Below, one piece after another: positions 63,376 through 64,000 of a DNA stretch of 64,000 bases. The stretch lies in contig NZ_WING01000001.1 of NCBI RefSeq assembly GCF_009793335.1, forward strand, positions 6,758,001 through 6,822,000, written 5' to 3'. Every line of letters begins with the position of its first letter. The stretch's first letter is position 1. The position numbers and the translations under genes were made by a program. The notes beneath the pieces were generated by a model. It made no database searches and was not told the DNA's origin. It was given only the letters and a program-made list of their open reading frames with translations. This DNA comes from Actinomadura sp. J1-007. Its GTDB lineage: Bacteria; Actinomycetota; Actinomycetes; Streptosporangiales; Streptosporangiaceae.

Positions 63376-63842
63376 CCCAGGCCGCGCGCCGCGAGGCCGT
63401 CGCAGGCCACGGCGTCCAACGCCTCTGCCCCCGGCCGCGCTCCCGCCGTGCCGGCCCGTAAGGTCCGCGCGCTGAACGCCTGCGCTAGCCGCGCGCTCTG
63501 GGCGCTCCTGTTGGGCACCGCGTGCTGGGCGCCCGTGTTGGACGCCGCGCGTTAAACGCCTGCGCTGGGCGCGCGTGCTGGACGCCCGCGCTGAACGCCC
63601 ACGCTGGACGCTGGGGCTGGGCGCCCGTGCGGGATCCCGCGCGCTGAACGCCCGTGCGGGACGCCGCGCACCCCGGGGCGGGCCGTGCGTTGCATGTCGT
63701 ACGCCGCGAAGCGCGTACTGCGGCTGCGAGGCCCGGCCCGCGCGCCTTGAGCCGCCACGGGCCAGGGCCAGGACGCCCAGCGCCCCGGAGTCCCCCACCC
63801 CGCGGCTTGGACCTCTGGCCCGTGGCTCGTGTGGTCGGGGGG
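63376..63842. repeat. Degenerate 15-bp minisatellite and gene-free gap
   Basis: Between about 63465 and 63680 a degenerate 15-bp unit (GCTGAACGCCCGTGC and variants such as GCTGGGCGCCCGTGT, GCTGGACGCCCGCGC) repeats about 14 times. The exact word GCGCTGAACGCC recurs at about 63470, 63587 and 63639. Open frames on both strands are Arg/Ala-rich and do not look like genes. Confidence 0.65.
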
Positions 63843-64000
63843 TCAGGAAGGCCAGCCGCCGTAGGGGACGGTGAGGAGTTCCATGCTGTGGCCGTCCGGG
63901 TCGGGGAAGTAGACGCCCCGGCCGCCGTCGCGGGTGTTGATCTCGCCGGGACGGCCGCCGCCGGGGTCGGCGTGGTAGCCGCAGCCCGCCTCCTTGACGC
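63843..64000 (-). CDS. VOC-superfamily protein, C-terminal part (5' end outside window)
   Basis: The minus strand reads VKEAGCGYHADPGGG, then VYFPDPDGHSMELLTVPYGG and a stop at 63843. DPDGHxxEL with the preceding YF is the C-terminal metal-site signature of glyoxalase/bleomycin-resistance proteins. The start lies beyond 64000. Confidence 0.8.
   Translation of the reverse strand, partial: VKEAGCGYHADPGGGRPGEINTRDGGRGVYFPDPDGHSMELLTVPYGGWPS

Noticed and set aside
60796..63798. 1000-codon open frame opposite the helicase gene
   Set aside because: The plus strand has complete SF2 helicase motifs; the minus frame is its antisense shadow.

Overview
This window is high-GC DNA with many GTG starts, strong G/C third-position bias, I-shaped terminators without U tracts, and several TANNNT boxes 6-8 nt before the start codon (leaderless promoters). 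These features, the conserved pyrG-nudix-xerD-parA-scpA-scpB-rluB-aroH-tyrA-cmk-der order and the ectoine cluster point to an actinomycete chromosome. An Actinomadura- or Thermomonospora-like (Streptosporangiales) origin is my inference, not something proved here.

Layout. 1-6.2 kb (minus): the 5' part of a membrane protein with a periplasmic-binding-protein domain, a nitronate monooxygenase, a proline-iminopeptidase paralogue that has lost its catalytic serine, and a DUF35/thiolase pair of the Ltp2 type. 6.3-8.0 kb: a GlxA-type AraC regulator divergent from an HD-domain hydrolase. 8.0-14.8 kb (minus): a complete ectoine/hydroxyectoine synthesis and uptake locus, ectA-ectB-ectC-ectD-ehuB-ehuC-ehuD-ehuA. 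Upstream is a non-coding stretch of about 0.8 kb with an AT-rich island carrying four palindromes, one an exact CRP-type TGTGA-N6-TCACA. 15.6-18.5 kb: an intact proline iminopeptidase and a long coiled-coil protein. 18.8-31.1 kb (plus): the housekeeping block (CTP synthase, Nudix hydrolase, XerD, ParA with a small ribbon-helix-helix-like partner, ScpA/ScpB, RluB, chorismate mutase, prephenate dehydrogenase, cytidylate kinase, Der). 33.2-36.6 kb: a HTH-Mop molybdate sensor with modABC. 36.6-40.1 kb: pckG with two candidate operators, an HdeD-like protein, and soxR with a SoxR box. 40.4-46.2 kb: a GH65 phosphorylase with beta-phosphoglucomutase, gnd and a MOSC protein. 46.3-52.0 kb: a membrane-anchored NB-ARC/TPR protein, an AAC(3)-like acetyltransferase and cytochrome bd oxidase. 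52.3-57.1 kb is accessory: RibD-type reductase, VOC protein, two small unknown genes, an XRE-family regulator interrupted by an in-frame amber codon in lower-GC DNA, and a TetR regulator with two operator copies next to an AhpD-like protein. 57.3-64.0 kb: a secreted alpha/beta hydrolase, a repeat-rich membrane-anchored protein, a large DEAD/DEAH helicase, a minisatellite, and the 3' end of a VOC gene.

A quality point affects the annotation. Six genes (at 0.5, 2.5-3.4, 4.7, 9.9, 44.1 and 60.65 kb) are each restored to a full-length family member by adding one or two single bases, nearly always in a G/C run. All eight events are losses and none is a gain. This looks more like systematic sequence or assembly error than decay, so I call these genes CDS and note the indels. 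The amber codon in the XRE gene is a substitution and is treated separately as a possible true pseudogene.

I saw no rRNA, convincing tRNA, CRISPR array, insertion sequence or phage. The most interesting leads are the dead iminopeptidase paralogue, the palindrome cluster upstream of ectA, the dual operators before pckG, the TetR operator pair, the NB-ARC/TPR protein with its AAC(3)-like neighbour, and the interrupted XRE locus.
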